A program made the translations under genes and the position numbers. A stretch of 64,000 nucleotides of DNA from the NCBI GenBank assembly GCA_009929735.1, contig RZZU01000007.1:1-64000 (forward strand), written 5' to 3'. Every line of letters starts with the position of its first letter. The first letter of the stretch is position 1. The DNA comes from Clostridia bacterium (GTDB lineage Bacteria; Bacillota; Clostridia; Lachnospirales; Anaerotignaceae). Of this stretch, positions 46,997 to 56,441 are shown piece by piece. The notes below the pieces were generated by a model. That model did not search any database, was not told the origin of the DNA, and saw only the letters and a program-made list of their open reading frames with translations.

Positions 46997-47154
46997 TTTG
47001 TCACCTGTCATATTGTATTTTGCCATTCTTTCTTGTTTAAGAAGGAAATTCTCGCTACTTGCCGTGAGAAGGCAAAAATGATGCCCGCTGAAGCCAGTCA
47101 TTTCTTGACAACAATGGTGTTTCGTTTGTTTCTTATACATAGAATTTATTTGGG

Positions 47155-47718
47155 TTACTGTTTCACTTCTTTTGATGCGTCATAACCTAATTCATAGTAA
47201 GTATTCTGATTAAACGTAAAGCTTTTAATCACGTCAAGACCAAGCTTTTTTGTATGCGCATAGTACGATCTGGTATTGATCTGGTTGATAAAGGTGATCA
47301 AAATAGGAAATCTTTCCTGCATTTGCGCTCTGGAGAAATTAAAAATCTTAATGAGGACTTCGCTTCCTCTGTAATCCTTTTGAATGCAGACGGGCCCATA
47401 TTGATAAGAATTTTCAGTAGTTAGTATCTGTCCCATATATTCCGTATTTTCTAGGTCATTCATCATATGCTGAAAAAGCGGCCATTTAGCCCAATATGCC
47501 CAGGACGCCGCCATAACGTAGGCTACGATTTTTGCACCGTCAGATGCAACGGCAATTCCGTTTTCTTTTTCAATGAGCTCCTGAAACTGCGCATCCGTAA
47601 ATAAGGTGGTGACAAAGCCATCTGCTTTATCTAGTTCATCAATCGTTGCAATATGATTTTTTTTCTGTAACTCTGCTAAAGCGGGTATGTCTTTAATTGT
47701 AGCATTTCTGTATAGCAT
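47155..47718 (-). CDS. GNAT-like N-acetyltransferase
   Basis: The protein is 187 residues from the ATG at 47718, with AGGAGG nine bases upstream; the ATG three codons earlier abuts that site. YRNATIKDIPALAELQ is a typical GNAT first strand and helix. A YGPVCIQKDYRGSEV block follows, with the acetyl-CoA loop in weak form (YRGSEV for the usual Q/RxxGxG/A). The tail has a TRSYYAHTKKLGL segment typical of motif B. Substrate unknown. It lies 37 bases after rlmD. Confidence 0.75.
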   Translation of the reverse strand: MLYRNATIKDIPALAELQKKNHIATIDELDKADGFVTTLFTDAQFQELIEKENGIAVASDGAKIVAYVMAASWAYWAKWPLFQHMMNDLENTEYMGQILTTENSYQYGPVCIQKDYRGSEVLIKIFNFSRAQMQERFPILITFINQINTRSYYAHTKKLGLDVIKSFTFNQNTYYELGYDASKEVKQ

Positions 47719-47755
47719 ACGATTCATCCTCCTACTATTTAGTCATTTCGGAATG

Positions 47756-49120
47756 CTAGCATCTCTTGGTTAACAGGCAAACTGATTCTACATGAACAGT
47801 TCTTGGGAACATATCCATCAATTTCACTCGTTCCACCTTATATCCTGCCTGTTGAAATATTACCAAATCTCTAGCCAAAGAAGTAGGCTTACAGGAAACA
47901 TAAACGATTTCAGGGGCAGCAAAATCTATGATTTTTCCGATTGCTTTTGGATGGATGCCGTCCCGAGGAGGGTCTACAATAATTAAATCAGGTTTGTCCG
48001 TCAATTCATCAACCTTTTGTAAAACATCCCCGGCGATAAAGGTGCAGTTTGACAAGCCGTTTCTGCTGGCATTTTCGTTTGCGGCAGAAACAGCCTCTTC
48101 AACCAATTCAATGCCGACAACCTTTTTTGAGCCTGCTTCAGCCATAATTTGGCCAATGGTTCCAGTTCCGCAATACAAATCAAATACCATTTTATCGGAA
48201 ACATTCCCAGCAAAGTCCTTGACGATGGCGTATAATTTTTCCGCACCCTTTGTGTTGGTCTGAAAAAAAGAATATACGGATACCTTGAACTCTAAATCAA
48301 ACAGCTTTTCTACAAAATAATCTCTGCCATACAAGGTCGTTATTTCATCACTGCGCACAACATCAGCAACACTATCATTCACGGAATGAAGAATTCCACA
48401 AAGAGTGCCGCAAAGTGGCAATGCCAAGAGCATATTTTTAAATTCTTCCGCAGAAAAGGGGACTTCACTGCTTGTAACCAAATTAACCAGTATTTCCCCT
48501 GTGGCAGCACCTTTTCTTACAACCAAATGGCGCAAAGAGCCCTCGTGGCGGAGCTTGTGGTAAAAGGGCACGTTTTTTTCCTGAAAGAAAGCCAAAGTGC
48601 CTTCGATAATTTTTAAGTAATCCTTGTCAATAATATTGCAATCCTTTAAGGATACAACCTCATAATGACTCATGCGCTTGCGCATCCCTAAAGCCAAATC
48701 GCCGTTTTTTTCTTCATCACCAAAAGAGAATTCGCACTTATTGCGGTAAGCTGTTTCGGATGGAGCGGGAACAATGCCTTCCCAGCTTTTTACATTGATT
48801 TTTTCTTGCTCAAGTAGACGTTTTACTTGACGCTCCTTTAATTTTAATTCTTCCTCGTGGCGCAGGGGTTGGTAGGTGCAGCCGCCGCAAAGCGTGTAGT
48901 GAGAACAGACGCCATCCTGCCTTTCCAAAGGAGAGTGTTCTAAAACGGTTTGCTGTCTAGCTTCAATGCCGCTGCTTCTTTTTTTAATGATTTGTGCCTG
49001 CACGGTTTGACCGGGAATGCCGTTTTTTACGACAACCTTTTCTCCATCCACAAAACCAAAGGCTTTATTAGGGAAAGCAACATCCTCGATTTGAATGGTA
49101 ATGATATCTTTTTTCTTCAT
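47756..49120 (-). CDS. rlmD: RlmD-type 23S rRNA (uracil-C5) methyltransferase
   Basis: The 454-residue enzyme methylates a uracil at C5 in 23S rRNA using AdoMet. It has an N-terminal TRAM domain (about 1-60), iron-sulfur cysteines C72, C78 and C81 (CSHYTLCGGC) with a fourth near 160 (DCNIID), and the methylase motifs DLYCGTGTIGQ, DPPRDG and catalytic cysteine VSCKPTSLARDL. The exact target base cannot be read from sequence; Firmicutes relatives (RlmCD) may modify two sites. GGAGGAG precedes the ATG. Confidence 0.93.
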   Translation of the reverse strand: MKKKDIITIQIEDVAFPNKAFGFVDGEKVVVKNGIPGQTVQAQIIKKRSSGIEARQQTVLEHSPLERQDGVCSHYTLCGGCTYQPLRHEEELKLKERQVKRLLEQEKINVKSWEGIVPAPSETAYRNKCEFSFGDEEKNGDLALGMRKRMSHYEVVSLKDCNIIDKDYLKIIEGTLAFFQEKNVPFYHKLRHEGSLRHLVVRKGAATGEILVNLVTSSEVPFSAEEFKNMLLALPLCGTLCGILHSVNDSVADVVRSDEITTLYGRDYFVEKLFDLEFKVSVYSFFQTNTKGAEKLYAIVKDFAGNVSDKMVFDLYCGTGTIGQIMAEAGSKKVVGIELVEEAVSAANENASRNGLSNCTFIAGDVLQKVDELTDKPDLIIVDPPRDGIHPKAIGKIIDFAAPEIVYVSCKPTSLARDLVIFQQAGYKVERVKLMDMFPRTVHVESVCLLTKRC

Positions 49121-49222
49121 GAATTCTCCTCCGAAAGTGGTTAGATTTTATTTGTATTCAAGTGTATTCTATGGTATACTGTTCCAGTAATCTTAAAATT
49201 CTGAACGGGAGTGTATATTGGA

Positions 49223-49669
49223 ATGTCTGAAAAATTAGAAGTAGGCAGTATTGTTGAAGGAAAGATTGTGCGCATTAAACCTTTCGGTGCAATTGTTTCT
49301 TTAGGCTCTTTACAAGGATTAGTGCATATCTCTCAAGTTGCCAACAGCTTCGTACAAGATATCAATGACCATATAAAGATTGGGGATATTGTTAAAGTAA
49401 AGGTTCTTTCCATTGATGAGGAATCGCATAAAATTGCATTATCTATTCGGGATGCTTTACCCAGGGAAGAACGCCAGCCCAAATCCGATAGGCCTTTCCG
49501 TAAACCAAATCAGACACAAAAGCCCCCAAGCCCTGCTGAGGAGTTTTTACGTCCTCAATCCGCTGGTAATGGTGCTTCAGATTTTGAAGAAAAAATGAAG
49601 GAATGGGCAAAGCAGTCTAACGAGCGTCATACCAGCTTGAATAAAAGAGCAAATAAGCGCTCCTATTAA
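49223..49669 (+). CDS. S1 RNA-binding domain protein (YabR/GSP13-like)
   Basis: The protein is 148 residues from the ATG at 49223; an upstream GTG at 49211 abuts the GGGAG site. Residues about 5-75 form an S1 domain (VGSIVEGKIVRIKPFGAIVS, LVHISQVA, VKVKVLSID, IALSIRDA). A proline-rich, charged, probably disordered tail follows. Such proteins associate with ribosomes or mRNA. It is a single gene running divergently from rlmD. Confidence 0.9.
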   Translation: MSEKLEVGSIVEGKIVRIKPFGAIVSLGSLQGLVHISQVANSFVQDINDHIKIGDIVKVKVLSIDEESHKIALSIRDALPREERQPKSDRPFRKPNQTQKPPSPAEEFLRPQSAGNGASDFEEKMKEWAKQSNERHTSLNKRANKRSY

Positions 49670-49741
49670 AATATTGCTTAAACATCTTACCATGAAACTG
49701 TTTTAGATGCAATAAACAGACGGCGCAGTGGGAGGAATATT

Positions 49742-50038
49742 ATGTCATTGTTTTTTGTCGTGGGAATATATTTTTATGCACGTGGTGTATTTGCATTGTT
49801 TGGACAGACAACTTTGTATACCAAGCGTATGTTGGAACGCATAGAGCCCGAAAATTTACCTGCTTACTTGAAGGAAATAGGAACCTTGCAAATGGTGGTT
49901 GGAACAATTTTTGTTGGCAAAGCGTTGATAGATATTGCATTCCCTTTTCATAAGGTGTTTTACTGGATATTTATTACGTTATTGGTTGTTTGTGTTTTTT
50001 TTCTTGCCCGTTGTAATGAACGGTATACTAAAAAATAA
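49742..50038 (+). CDS. Small membrane protein of unknown function
   Basis: The 98-residue protein has three likely hydrophobic segments (about 2-18, 50-68 and 73-91) and a basic tail. GGGAGGA precedes the ATG. No family recognised. It lies 72 bases after the S1-domain gene and may share its transcript. Confidence 0.6.
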   Translation: MSLFFVVGIYFYARGVFALFGQTTLYTKRMLERIEPENLPAYLKEIGTLQMVVGTIFVGKALIDIAFPFHKVFYWIFITLLVVCVFFLARCNERYTKK

Positions 50039-50045
50039 AAGTTGG

Positions 50046-50082
50046 GCCTTTTTGCATTTGCAGAAAGGCTTTTTATTTTTTT
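50046..50082 (+). terminator. Terminator after the small membrane protein
   Basis: GCCTTTTTGC and GCAGAAAGGC arms with one mismatch, followed by T-rich sequence. Confidence 0.8.
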
Positions 50083-50358
50083 GAAGGAATTCCAAGCCAT
50101 TCAAGGGAACGTTTTTTCTTACTTAAAGAAGTGCATTAGGCTTTTCGATGCTGCTATTTTTAAGGGATGCCGTGTTTATAAAATTAAGATGAAAAATAAG
50201 CCGTTTTCAGAGTTGTGACTGGCGTTTCCATGGTGAAAGTTGGCGAAATGAAAAATAATTATGAAAATATGTATAGTTGGAAAAGTGTGTTTCATATTTT
50301 TCTGTTCATTATTTCACAAAAATAAGGGGAACTAAGTTTTATATGGCGCAAAAGGGTG

Positions 50359-50387
50359 TTGACAAGAAAATAGTGTTGTATTATGAT
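50359..50387 (+). promoter_or_regulatory. Promoter of the T-box/metNIQ operon
   Basis: TTGACA (50359-50364), 17-base spacer, TATGAT (50382-50387). Transcription would start about 10 bases before the T-box leader. Confidence 0.7.
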
Positions 50388-50399
50388 TAACCCAATTAA

Positions 50400-50686
50400 A
50401 AATACAAAGACGTTGAAAAGAAGAGTAGTGAGCGGATGCTTTTACAGAGAGTCCTCATTTGGTGGAAGAGGATAAAGATATGCTGATGAAGATGGTCTTG
50501 GAGTTGCATGGTCGAATTGATTTAGACCGTGACGGGTGCACCCGTTAGCGTGCCAGGGTATTATCCATACGTATGGACGTACTTGTTGAGGTTTGTTTTG
50601 TGAGGAACAAATAAAATTAGGTGGTAACGCGAAGCTTTGCTCTCGCCCTGATGATAAAAATCATTATGGGCGGGAGCTTTTTATAT
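50400..50686 (+). promoter_or_regulatory. T-box riboswitch, probable methionine specifier
   Basis: Stem I carries the AGAGAG motif (about 50456-50461) and a GGTGGAA distal loop. On its return strand TGAAG-ATG-GTC places ATG (50492-50494) as specifier codon, matching tRNA-Met and the metNIQ genes downstream. The T-box bulge sequence AGGTGGTAACGCG is at 50619-50631. A strong terminator follows: GCTCTCGCCC (50639-50648) with GGGCGGGAGC (50668-50677) and TTTTT. Uncharged tRNA should stabilise the antiterminator and turn on transport. The specifier assignment is by eye. Confidence 0.93.
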
Positions 50687-50727
50687 TTAAGGCTTGCACT
50701 TGATACAAAAGAAGAGGGGGGAACGGT

Positions 50728-51759
50728 ATGATTTCGCTGGAAAAAGTAAGCAAAACCTTTCAGGCAGGTGGTGGAGCAATTCATGCGGTGGAGGAAGTCA
50801 GCTTAAGGATTGGCGCAGGTGAAATATTCGGTATTATTGGCTTTTCAGGTGCCGGAAAATCAACCTTGGTTCGGTGTATTAATCTTTTGGAAAGACCGAC
50901 AGGAGGGAAGGTAATCATTGACGGGATTGACCTCATGGGGTTGCCAGAGGTTCGTTTAAGAGAGGAAAGACGAAAAATAGGCATGATTTTTCAGCATTTT
51001 AATCTGTTGCGCTCCCGTAATGTGTACCAGAATATTGCGTTTCCTTTGCGCAAGAGTAAGCTGTCAAACGCCCAAAAGCATGAGAAAATCGTATCCTTGC
51101 TGGAGCTTGTTGGATTGTCCGACAAAAAGGATGCTTATCCATCACAGCTGTCGGGTGGGCAGAAGCAAAGAGTGGCGATTGCAAGAGCTTTGGCAAATGA
51201 TCCAAAGGTTTTGCTTTGCGATGAGGCAACCAGTGCCCTTGATCCGCAGACGACGAAGTCCATTTTGAACCTATTAAAAAAGGTAAATAAAGAGCTGGGA
51301 ATTACAATCGTTTTGATTACCCATGAAATGGCAGTGGTAAAGGACATTTGTGACAGGGTCGCCATTATGGAGCTGGGGCGTGTTGTGGAAGAAGGAGAAA
51401 CAGCAAATGTTTTCTCACATCCTAAGGAAAAGCTAACCCGTGATTTTATGGATACAGCAAGTAACATCAATAAAATATACGAACTACTTGAGGAAGAACA
51501 TGAATTAACACAGATTAAAAACGGTGAAAAATTGGTGCTGCTTACCTATTCGGGCGGGAACGCCGGAGAGTCCGTGATTTCTCATTTGGCACAGGAATAT
51601 CATGTTGAGGCAAATATAATTTTTGGGAATGTGGATATTTTAAAAGATAAGCCCATTGGGAAGCTGGTTGTAATACTAAGCGGAGAAGCGGAAAATATGC
51701 AAAAAGCATTGCAATATATTCAGGACAGAAAAGTAGAGCTGGAGGTGATTAAGGGATGA
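50728..51759 (+). CDS. metN: Methionine ABC transporter ATP-binding protein MetN
   Basis: The 343-residue ATPase has Walker A GFSGAGKST (about 38-46), signature LSGGQKQR, Walker B VLLCDEATSALD and switch VLITHEM. The C-terminal NIL domain (about 270-343) binds methionine and inhibits transport when the cell is replete. The operon order metN-metI-metQ and the T-box with a methionine specifier support the substrate. Its stop overlaps the metI start (ATGA). Confidence 0.96.
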   Translation: MISLEKVSKTFQAGGGAIHAVEEVSLRIGAGEIFGIIGFSGAGKSTLVRCINLLERPTGGKVIIDGIDLMGLPEVRLREERRKIGMIFQHFNLLRSRNVYQNIAFPLRKSKLSNAQKHEKIVSLLELVGLSDKKDAYPSQLSGGQKQRVAIARALANDPKVLLCDEATSALDPQTTKSILNLLKKVNKELGITIVLITHEMAVVKDICDRVAIMELGRVVEEGETANVFSHPKEKLTRDFMDTASNINKIYELLEEEHELTQIKNGEKLVLLTYSGGNAGESVISHLAQEYHVEANIIFGNVDILKDKPIGKLVVILSGEAENMQKALQYIQDRKVELEVIKG

Positions 51760-52433
51760 GTTTTTTATATAAAATTGCCCCTCATTTGGAGTCCTTGCAG
51801 GGCGAATTAATAAAATGTATGCAGCAAACCTTTCAAATGCTGTTTATTTCAGGAACAATTGCATTTGTACTAGGCTTGATTTTAGGCGTACTACTGATTG
51901 TTACGAAAAAAGATGGGCTGATGCAAAATCAGGTAGTATATAAATTTTTGGATAAAGCCATTGACATTGTCCGCTCTATCCCCTTCATTATCCTAATGGT
52001 GCTTTTGATACCCATTAGTCGGGCAATTGTGGGTACGGGTTCGGGTGTTACGGGGTCTTATGTTGCGCTGATAGCGGGAACGGTTCCTTTTTTTGCAAGG
52101 CAGATCGAAACCGTATTATCGGATGTGGATTATGGGATTATCGAGGCAAGCGAGGCAATGGGTTTTGGCCCCACGGAAATTATTTTTAGTGTTTACCTGA
52201 AGGAAAGTATTCCAGGAATTACTCGTGTGACAATGATTACCTTTGTAAGCTTAATTGGTATCACTGCCATTGCAGGGGCGATTGGTGCGGGAGGCTTAGG
52301 AGATTTTGCCATCCGTTACGGTCATCAAATGGGGTACAGAGATATGATTTGGGTAACGGTTGCCATTATTTTGCTGATTATCACTGTGATTCAGTGGATT
52401 GGAAATACCATTATTAGAAAAACAATACACTAA
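51756..52433 (+). CDS. metI: Methionine ABC transporter permease MetI
   Basis: The 225-residue inner-membrane subunit has five spans. The coupling loop EASEAMGFGPTEIIFSVYL is the EAA motif that contacts MetN. IVRSIPFIILMV and GAIGAGGLGDFAIRYGHQ are typical of MetI. It overlaps metN by four bases and precedes metQ by 77 bases. Confidence 0.96.
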   Translation: MSFLYKIAPHLESLQGELIKCMQQTFQMLFISGTIAFVLGLILGVLLIVTKKDGLMQNQVVYKFLDKAIDIVRSIPFIILMVLLIPISRAIVGTGSGVTGSYVALIAGTVPFFARQIETVLSDVDYGIIEASEAMGFGPTEIIFSVYLKESIPGITRVTMITFVSLIGITAIAGAIGAGGLGDFAIRYGHQMGYRDMIWVTVAIILLIITVIQWIGNTIIRKTIH

Positions 52434-52510
52434 GGCTTGGCTGTTCAATGGAAACATTTTAAGCATAAAAAAAAGACAAGAAAGCATAAATAGAAAAGGA
52501 GAGATGTATT

Positions 52511-53386
52511 ATGAAAAAGAATTTGAGAAAATTATTTGCGGCAACATTGGCAACTGCGGTTGTATTAGGCTTGGCAGGCTGCGGTTCTTCGGGCAGTGCA
52601 GAGGAAGCGGCACCAGCAGCAGATGACAGCGCTGAGGTAACGATTGTAAAGGTTGGTGTAGTGGGTGAATACAATGCCCAGTGGGATACTGTGAACGAAT
52701 TGCTTGCAGATGACAATATTCAGGTTGAGCTTGTAAAATTTTCGGACTATGCCGCTCCAAACCGTGCGTTAAACGATGGCGAAGTGGATTTGAATGCATT
52801 CCAACACAAAGCATTCTTGGCAAACGAGATTGAAACAAAAGGTTACGATATTGTAGATATTGGGGATACATTTATTTCTCCCATATCTATGTTTAATAAC
52901 AAAGATAAGATTTCTTCCGTTGCAGATATTCAAGACGGCGATGTGATTGCAATCCCCAGCGATTTGACAAACGGCGGCCGTGCTTTGAAATTAATGGAAG
53001 CAGCAGGGCTGATTGAATGTGACCCTACAAAGGGCTTTGTACCTACAAAACAAGACATCACAAAATATAATAAGCAGATTGAAATTCTGGAAGCAGAATC
53101 TGCAACCTTGGCTAATATGTTACCCGACTGCGCAGCAGCAATTATTAACGGCGGCAATGCTTATACAGCAGGATTAGATGCCAAGGAAGATACAATTTTC
53201 ACAGAAAATGTTGATCCCGCAGTAAATGAATCCGTACCTCAATTAGTGAATGTCATTGTATGCCGTACAGCAGATAAAGACAATGCAGTATATCAGAAAG
53301 TTGTAGAAGCATATCAAACAGAAGAAGTTAAAACAACAATCAACGATGCATACAAAGGTGCTTTTATCTGCGCTTGGGAAGAGTAA
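52511..53386 (+). CDS. metQ: Methionine-binding lipoprotein MetQ
   Basis: The 291-residue protein has a lipoprotein signal peptide with lipobox LAGC (Cys24) and an acidic linker. The NlpA/MetQ fold follows: VKVGVVGEYNAQWDTV, the YAAPNRALNDGEVDLNAFQHKAF block and IPSDLTNGGRALKLME. It is anchored outside the membrane and delivers methionine to MetNI. Paralogues bind other amino acids, but the T-box and MetN NIL domain argue for methionine. Confidence 0.95.
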   Translation: MKKNLRKLFAATLATAVVLGLAGCGSSGSAEEAAPAADDSAEVTIVKVGVVGEYNAQWDTVNELLADDNIQVELVKFSDYAAPNRALNDGEVDLNAFQHKAFLANEIETKGYDIVDIGDTFISPISMFNNKDKISSVADIQDGDVIAIPSDLTNGGRALKLMEAAGLIECDPTKGFVPTKQDITKYNKQIEILEAESATLANMLPDCAAAIINGGNAYTAGLDAKEDTIFTENVDPAVNESVPQLVNVIVCRTADKDNAVYQKVVEAYQTEEVKTTINDAYKGAFICAWEE

Positions 53387-53460
53387 AATAATGATTTCCC
53401 AAAGTGTTAGATAGATGAAAGGATAAAAAAATTTTTTGTATAGAAAATCAGGAGGGGTTT

Positions 53461-53518
53461 ACCCATCCGAAAATACAGATGGGTTTATCGGTTTTTACCG
53501 ATGAGCGCATCTGTTTTG
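53461..53518 (+). promoter_or_regulatory. Mutually exclusive hairpins between metQ and the M20 gene
   Basis: Helix A pairs ACCCATC (53461-53467) with GATGGGT (53478-53484). Helix B pairs ACAGATG (53475-53481) with CATCTGT (53508-53514), enclosing a hairpin ATCGGT/ACCGAT (53487-53492 with 53497-53502), and is followed by TTTT. A and B share bases 53478-53481, so only one can form. This is the layout of an attenuator or small riboswitch, with B as terminator. I recognise no known class. Confidence 0.5.
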
Positions 53519-53584
53519 CTTAGGATTTTTCGGAAAATATTTCATTGACAAATAATAAAATGTGTTGAAAAAGGCGGTGCGGCT

Positions 53585-54763
53585 ATGGCACTAAAGGGCT
53601 ATATTTTAAAGGAAAAAGAGTATATCATTGAATTGAGAAGATATTTTCATGCCCATCCTGAGGTTAGCTTGCAGGAATTTGAAACCTGCAAGAAAATTGA
53701 GGCGGAGCTTGATGCTTTGGGGATTCCACACAGAAGAGTGGGGGAAACTGGTGTATATGCGTGGATTGATGGAAAAAAATCTCCCCAAGGGAAAATTGTT
53801 GCACTCAGGGCAGATATGGATGCCCTTGCCATGGAGGATTTGAAAATAGTTCCTTATCATTCCCAAAGAAAGGGATTTTGCCATGCCTGCGGACATGACG
53901 CCCATTCAGCAACTTTGCTTGGAGCGGCAAAGGTTTTAAAGTCAATGGAGAATGACTTTTCGGGACAGGTGAGGCTGTTTTTTCAGCAGGCAGAGGAAAT
54001 TGGGCAGGGTGCAAGGCTTTTTGTTCAAGAGGGCTTGCTCAATGGATGCGAAAGGATATACGGCGCTCATGTTGCGAGCAGACTGCAAAGCGGTAAAGTG
54101 GCATTGACGAAAGGGCCCCAGTGTGCCAGCTGTGATTATTTCAAAATAACCATAACTGGAAAGGGAGCCCATGTTTCGACGCCACATTTGGGCGTGGATG
54201 CGGCATATATTGCGGCGCAGGTTGTTGTAAACTTGCAGTCCATTGTAGCAAGAAGCACTGCACCGCTGGAAACCGTCGTTGTAGGCGTGGGTGTAATCAA
54301 AGCAGGCACACAGTATAACATTGTTGCGGAAAAAGCGGAAATTGAAGGGACAACCAGAAGCTTTTTGCCCAAGGTGCGCAATTTTACAAATGAAAGAGTG
54401 GTACAGCTAGCGAAGCAGACAGCCGCAATGTACGGTGCTGAGGCTGAGGTTTCTTTTTTGGATTATGCCGCACCCTTAGTAAACGATGGGGATGCAGTAG
54501 AAGAAGTGACGAGGATTGCCGAAAGGCTGATTGAGCGAATAAATATTGTGGAGGACTATGAAAAGGCATTGGGAGCCGATGATTTTGCTGATTATTTGGC
54601 TGTGACAAAGGGAATATATGCTTTTATTGGCACTGGAAACGAGGAGAACCCCAATACAAAGGTTGCCCATCATCACGGTTTATTTGATCTTGATGAGGAG
54701 GCGTTGCTGCTTTCGTGTAACTTGTATGTGGATTATGCTTTACAGGTTTTGGAGACAGAATAA
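53585..54763 (+). CDS. M20-family amidohydrolase (N-acyl-amino acid hydrolase-like)
   Basis: The 392-residue metallo-enzyme belongs to the M20D/YxeP-HipO-like group that removes acyl groups from amino acids. Metal ligands lie in HACGHDAHSA (about 99-108), the catalytic EE pair in FQQAEEIGQGA (about 136), and another histidine in GAHVAS. HHGLFDLDEEALL is the C-terminal ligand block. The dimerisation insert (about 185-295) is present. The position after metNIQ suggests salvage of an imported N-acylated or sulfur amino acid (inference). Confidence 0.92.
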   Translation: MALKGYILKEKEYIIELRRYFHAHPEVSLQEFETCKKIEAELDALGIPHRRVGETGVYAWIDGKKSPQGKIVALRADMDALAMEDLKIVPYHSQRKGFCHACGHDAHSATLLGAAKVLKSMENDFSGQVRLFFQQAEEIGQGARLFVQEGLLNGCERIYGAHVASRLQSGKVALTKGPQCASCDYFKITITGKGAHVSTPHLGVDAAYIAAQVVVNLQSIVARSTAPLETVVVGVGVIKAGTQYNIVAEKAEIEGTTRSFLPKVRNFTNERVVQLAKQTAAMYGAEAEVSFLDYAAPLVNDGDAVEEVTRIAERLIERINIVEDYEKALGADDFADYLAVTKGIYAFIGTGNEENPNTKVAHHHGLFDLDEEALLLSCNLYVDYALQVLETE

Positions 54764-54795
54764 GGAGATAAAGCTAGTTTTCTTGCAATGCAAAA

Positions 54796-54837
54796 GCCAG
54801 TATTACAAGGTAGATCCTGTAATACTGGCTTTTTTTC
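54796..54837. terminator. Bidirectional terminator between M20 and MATE genes
   Basis: Perfect 11-bp arms GCCAGTATTAC and GTAATACTGGC with TTTTTTT on the right and AAAA on the left, between convergent genes. Confidence 0.92.
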
Positions 54838-54899
54838 TTGTTTGAAAAGACTTAGGAAACTACGCCTTTCAAAAAGTGTCAATATTGTCTTTTTTATCA

Positions 54900-56258
54900 T
54901 TAAAAGTTCAGCTTTTTCATCGTTCGTGCAAGGAATAAGGAACAAAGGGCAAAGGCCGCAATTTCTGCGATAGGGAATGCAAGCCAAACCTGATTTAATT
55001 CGCCAAAACGCGCCAACAAATAGGCGGCAGGCAAAAGCACAACCAGCTGTCTTGCAACGGAGATAAGCAGGCTGTAAATGCCATTGCCCAACGCCTGAAA
55101 TACTGAGCTTGTAACGATATTATACCCTGCCAGCAGGAAGCTGAAGGAAATAATCCTTAAAGCCGGTACACCGATTGCGATCATGTTTTCTGAAGCTTTA
55201 AACATTGCCAAGAGCTTGTGGGGCAGGAACTGAAAAATGGCAAAGCCAGCGAACATAATCACGACTGCGGCAATAATGCTCATTTTAATTGTTTGGTGAA
55301 TACGCAGTTTATTTCTAGCACCATAGTTATAAGCAATAATTGGAATCATACCATTGTTTAAGCCGAATACAGGCATAAAGATAAAGCTTTGCAGTTTAAA
55401 GTATATGCCGAAAACAGCAATTGCGGTTGAGGTAAACCCATCCAAAATACGATTCATGCAAAAAATCATAATTGAGCCGATAGAAATCATTAAAATTGAG
55501 GGAATTGCAACGGTATATATTTTTTTCAGTATGTATTTATTTGGAAGGACATTTTTAATGTCAATATGTATTTCATGGTTTCTTTTTAGGTTGAGATAAA
55601 GAGCAACCATACAGCCAATCATTTGACCAAAAATGGTGGCAATCGCTGCGCCGGCAACCCCCATTTTCGGGATGCCAAACATACCAAAAATGAAAATAGG
55701 GTCTAAAATGATATTCACGACGGCACCGATGCCTTGGCTGATCATTGCCTCAAAGGTTCGGCCCGTTGCTTGCAGCAGACGCTCCATTGCAACCTGTAAA
55801 AAAATACCAAAAGAACCAAAGAGGACAATGCGCAGATATATTTCACCATCTTGAATAATTTCGGTGACATCTGTTTGACCCCTTAAGAACGATTTTGTAA
55901 AGACAAAGGCAATTAAAATAAAGAATAACCAGTTCAGTACAGCTAAAAACAAGCTAACACTGGCTGTTTTGTTTGCAGTATCAAACTTTTTTGCACCTAG
56001 GCTTTTTGAGAGCAAGGCATTTACACCAACCCCTGTGCCTGCGCCAACAGCAATCATAAAGTTTTGCATGGGAAATGCTAAAGATACTGCGGACAACGCA
56101 TTTTCACTAATTTGCGCTACGAAAGCGCTGTCTACAATATTATACAGTGCTTGTACAAGCATAGATATAACCATAGGGACAGACATTGTAACAAGTAATT
56201 TATTTACGGGCATAGTGCCCATCTTGTTTTCTTTTATTTCAGTGGCAACGGAACTCAT
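54900..56258 (-). CDS. MATE-family efflux transporter
   Basis: The protein is 452 residues from the ATG at 56258, which has AAGGAGG upstream. The longer frame to 56426 would cover the upstream hairpin. Twelve spans form two pseudo-repeats, each opening with the MATE signature region (SVPMVISMLVQALYNIVDSAFV in the first). It resembles the MepA/DinF-like branch, cation-coupled exporters of drugs or metabolites. Substrate unknown. Confidence 0.93.
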   Translation of the reverse strand: MSSVATEIKENKMGTMPVNKLLVTMSVPMVISMLVQALYNIVDSAFVAQISENALSAVSLAFPMQNFMIAVGAGTGVGVNALLSKSLGAKKFDTANKTASVSLFLAVLNWLFFILIAFVFTKSFLRGQTDVTEIIQDGEIYLRIVLFGSFGIFLQVAMERLLQATGRTFEAMISQGIGAVVNIILDPIFIFGMFGIPKMGVAGAAIATIFGQMIGCMVALYLNLKRNHEIHIDIKNVLPNKYILKKIYTVAIPSILMISIGSIMIFCMNRILDGFTSTAIAVFGIYFKLQSFIFMPVFGLNNGMIPIIAYNYGARNKLRIHQTIKMSIIAAVVIMFAGFAIFQFLPHKLLAMFKASENMIAIGVPALRIISFSFLLAGYNIVTSSVFQALGNGIYSLLISVARQLVVLLPAAYLLARFGELNQVWLAFPIAEIAAFALCSLFLARTMKKLNF

Positions 56259-56315
56259 TGATAAACCTCCTTTTCCGTAATAAAACTTCAGTTTGGTCGT
56301 AAAGTGTGCGAAAGT

Positions 56316-56339
56316 ATAGCGCTGCCGAAGCAGCGCTAT
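56316..56339. terminator. Perfect hairpin between the MBL-fold and MATE genes
   Basis: ATAGCGCTGC and GCAGCGCTAT close a CGAA loop. There is no U-run on the minus strand, so it may be an attenuating or processing hairpin rather than a strong terminator. Confidence 0.5.
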
Positions 56340-56441
56340 TTTGCTTTTGATGGAATATCTACCAATGATACGCTGATATAATATTATTGTCAATACAAAT
56401 TTAGAGTTGCCCATGAAACCACGCACAATCTGGCTTTCCTT

